Source: Sympetrum striolatum (Eukaryota; Arthropoda; Insecta; Odonata; Libellulidae). Taken from it: a DNA stretch of 64,000 nt. The translations under genes were made by a program, and so were the position numbers. The notes beneath the pieces were generated by a model that made no database searches, was not told the DNA's origin, and was given only the letters and a program-made list of their open reading frames with translations. The number at the start of each line of letters is the position of its first letter. The first letter of the stretch is position 1. The stretch lies in assembly GCA_947579665.1 (NCBI GenBank), contig OX388346.1, positions 92,196,615 through 92,260,614 of the forward strand, written 5' to 3'. Shown in pieces: positions 62,105 through 64,000 of the stretch.

Positions 62105-62255
62105 TGCGGGGCGCAGGCATGTTGGCGATGACCTAAATACAGTGTCAGCGCAATTATAAGATTGATAATGAATTCCCAAATTCGAACTCGAAAAACTCCT
62201 AAATCCTAATAAGAAGGGCAGATATAAAGAAAATAAAATCTATATTTACCGTGAT
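62105..62255 (+). repeat. Dispersed repeat, left copy
   Basis: Starts TGCGGGGCGCAGGCATGTTG and runs to CTATATTTACCGTGAT. The same sequence recurs inverted at 63754-63904 with about 6 per cent differences. It has no coding capacity. Confidence 0.85.
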
Positions 62256-62259
62256 TTTG

Positions 62260-63670
62260 AGATATATATTACATATTTATGAAAATAATTCGTCCTGTTT
62301 AGTTTACGGGAAGTAAATTCGACATTTTTGAGATGGAGAGAGATTTTGAGTTATCGTTTTCAACTGTCTATATTTAAGGGGATGTTTATCATAGAATCGA
62401 ATCACGTAAAGATAGACGGGACTAGATTTTCCATTGCATGTACAGCAGTTTTAACAATAAGAGAACTGATGAAAACTGTTTTGGCAAAGCAAATTGTTTG
62501 CGCAGAGATCTACGTTAACGGCTAACGGTATTACTCAACGAAACGAACGATTTGAGGTTTAAGATTATACAAATGAAGAACAAATAAAAAAAATAGTAAA
62601 TCATTTTACGATATTCTTAATCTATTTTTGTTTTTTGACATTACGGCCACTTAAATAGTTAATTTGAGAGAAATATTATTACCTTGCGATCAGTGAATGA
62701 AGAAATTTATCGCCTTTAAGATAATTCGCCTATTCCATTGACAACTTTTAAGATCCATCCCTTGGTCACTAAGGTAGGTTTAACTGTATTCGGAACAGAT
62801 TCTGCAGATCTAGAAAAGGACTTCCGAAGATGCAGCCGAGCTCCTCAGGGATTTCGAGTTTTAAAAATACGCGGAATTTGGAAGCGTCCTTGGTCGCTTT
62901 CCGTCGCATGGCTGACCCGCCACAACCCATCAAGGTCGGCGGAGGGTCACTTATTCACGGTCGGAAACAGTGAAGAGACGCCCAGCCGAGATAACAACGC
63001 CTACGTCCGAAATTAGGGAAAACATAAGGCGGTCGCCATAAGGAGCAACAAGAGGACATATGGGGGCATCAAGGAACATGTCAAAATGGCGCGTGAATGG
63101 AAAAGCCACCGGTTATTCGTCCGTTTAGGGAAAAGGAATTTTTGAATTCGGGGAGACAAAGTGAGTTGGGGATGCGGAAAATTCCGATGGAGTAGTGAAG
63201 CGATTTAAAGATTTTCATCTGACTGATTTTATTTCTTGATAAAACATTAAAGGAATTTATTATAGTTATATTTATGCACAAAATTTACAGCTACCTAGAA
63301 GTTAAGATACGGCAAAAGTTTCTCACAATAAATTCATTATAGCAGCGAATCAAACACGTCGCAAATTCGAATATAAAATTGAAAATTCGATGCAAATTTA
63401 GGATTCTCAATAATTCCAACTTCTTCAACACTGGGAACTTATTTCCGCAGGAGTATTAAATCACTGAGGCTGTTCTCCGCACCATCTTTAGAAATACAGG
63501 AAACTGACAGGCCCCCAAGTCAATTTGTTTCAATTACGTTAGATAGCAAGCTGACGAATTAGTATTTAGACACTTTTACAACAGTTTTTCGGTATTTGAC
63601 TTCTTAAATTATTTCTCAACTTAAGTAGTATTATTAAAAGTGCTTCGACAGCTGAGGTCATTTCGCACAT
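62260..63670. other. No supported gene
   Basis: Unique sequence between the inverted repeats. A 92-codon frame at 62738-63016 (plus) covers a GC-richer patch, but matches no family I know. Confidence 0.35.
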
Positions 63671-63671
63671 T

Positions 63672-63739
63672 GGCTCCCACCGGGAATCGAACCCGGGACC
63701 ACTTTCACCTAAGGCTGTCCACATGACTATCCGGAAGCC
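63672..63739 (-). pseudogene. tRNA-like pseudogene or tRNA-derived repeat head
   Basis: On the minus strand the ends GGCTTCC and GGGAGCC pair over 7 bp as an acceptor stem (one G-T pair). GGTCCCGGGTTCGATTCCCG gives a perfect T arm with the B box GGTTCGATTCC. The D-arm region TAGTCATGTGGACAGC resembles an A box. The whole is only 68 nt and the anticodon arm is incomplete, so it is not a working tRNA. It lies 15 bp from the dispersed repeat at 63754-63904, so it may be part of a SINE. Confidence 0.55.
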
Positions 63740-63753
63740 CCATATATCACATC

Positions 63754-63904
63754 ATCACGGTAGATATAGATTTTATTTTCTTTATATCTGCCCTTCTTAT
63801 TAGGAGTTACGAGTTTTTCGAATTCGAATTTGGGAATTCATTATCAATCTTATAATTGCGCTGACACTGTATTTAGGTCATCGCCAACATGCCTGCGCCC
63901 CGCA
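63754..63904 (-). repeat. Dispersed repeat, right copy (inverted)
   Basis: Reverse complement of 62105-62255. The outer boundary is sharp at the shared TGCGGGGCGCAGG. The last 96 bases of the window show nothing further. Confidence 0.85.
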
Positions 63905-64000
63905 AAGCGAGAAAAACTAAACAGACTTGTAACACATTCTTCTACGCCGTCAAGAAAATCCCTGGAAGGGCAACAATATTTACACAAATCGCTAAGCTTT

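Noticed and set aside
62738..63016. 92-codon plus-strand frame
   Set aside because: GC-rich patch with no family resemblance and no supporting signals.
63672..63739. Functional tRNA gene
   Set aside because: The acceptor and T arms pair, but the length is 68 nt and the anticodon arm does not form properly.
1..64000. CRISPR arrays, operons or other prokaryotic systems
   Set aside because: The tandem repeats have no spacer structure, and the genes have introns and polyadenylation signals.

Overview
The window is animal nuclear DNA, most likely from an insect or other arthropod. Genes are split by GT-AG introns. There are kilobases of satellite DNA, decayed Ty3/gypsy, hAT-type and other DNA transposons, and a mitochondrial calcium uniporter (MCU) gene. 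There are no operons, Shine-Dalgarno sites or CRISPR arrays. I cannot name the species.

Layout. (1) 1 to about 21,160 is an AT-rich tandem satellite with a monomer of about 166 bp. It is organised into higher-order units of 9, 10 or 11 monomers. It is interrupted at 4209-7875 by a DNA transposon with terminal inverted repeats of about 755 bp and a decayed transposase of a type I cannot assign. (2) About 21,161-27,920 is a second, unrelated satellite with a monomer of about 92 bp. It carries two copies, in opposite orientation, of a 1.03-kb non-autonomous element. (3) 27,920-37,400 is mostly unique sequence. On the minus strand it holds exons of a protein with a DUF4806-like C-terminal domain, and it also holds a patch of AACGTTGT-rich repeats. 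(4) 37,400-44,600 is AT-rich and largely featureless. (5) 44,800-58,834 is the MCU gene on the minus strand: six exons I am sure of and two proposed N-terminal exons that fit in phase. One intron holds a truncated gypsy pol fragment between 635-bp direct repeats plus a small inverted-repeat element. Another intron holds a foldback element. (6) 58,835-64,000 has no gene I can recognise. It contains a dispersed repeat in inverted copies and a tRNA-like pseudogene.

How it fits together. The order satellite, second satellite, then gene-bearing DNA suggests the edge of a heterochromatic (pericentromeric or centromeric) block next to euchromatin. The MCU gene looks functional: every splice junction I assigned keeps the frame, and together they give a protein of about 373 residues, close to the usual family length. 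Most short open frames in the window lie in satellite or opposite real exons and are not genes.
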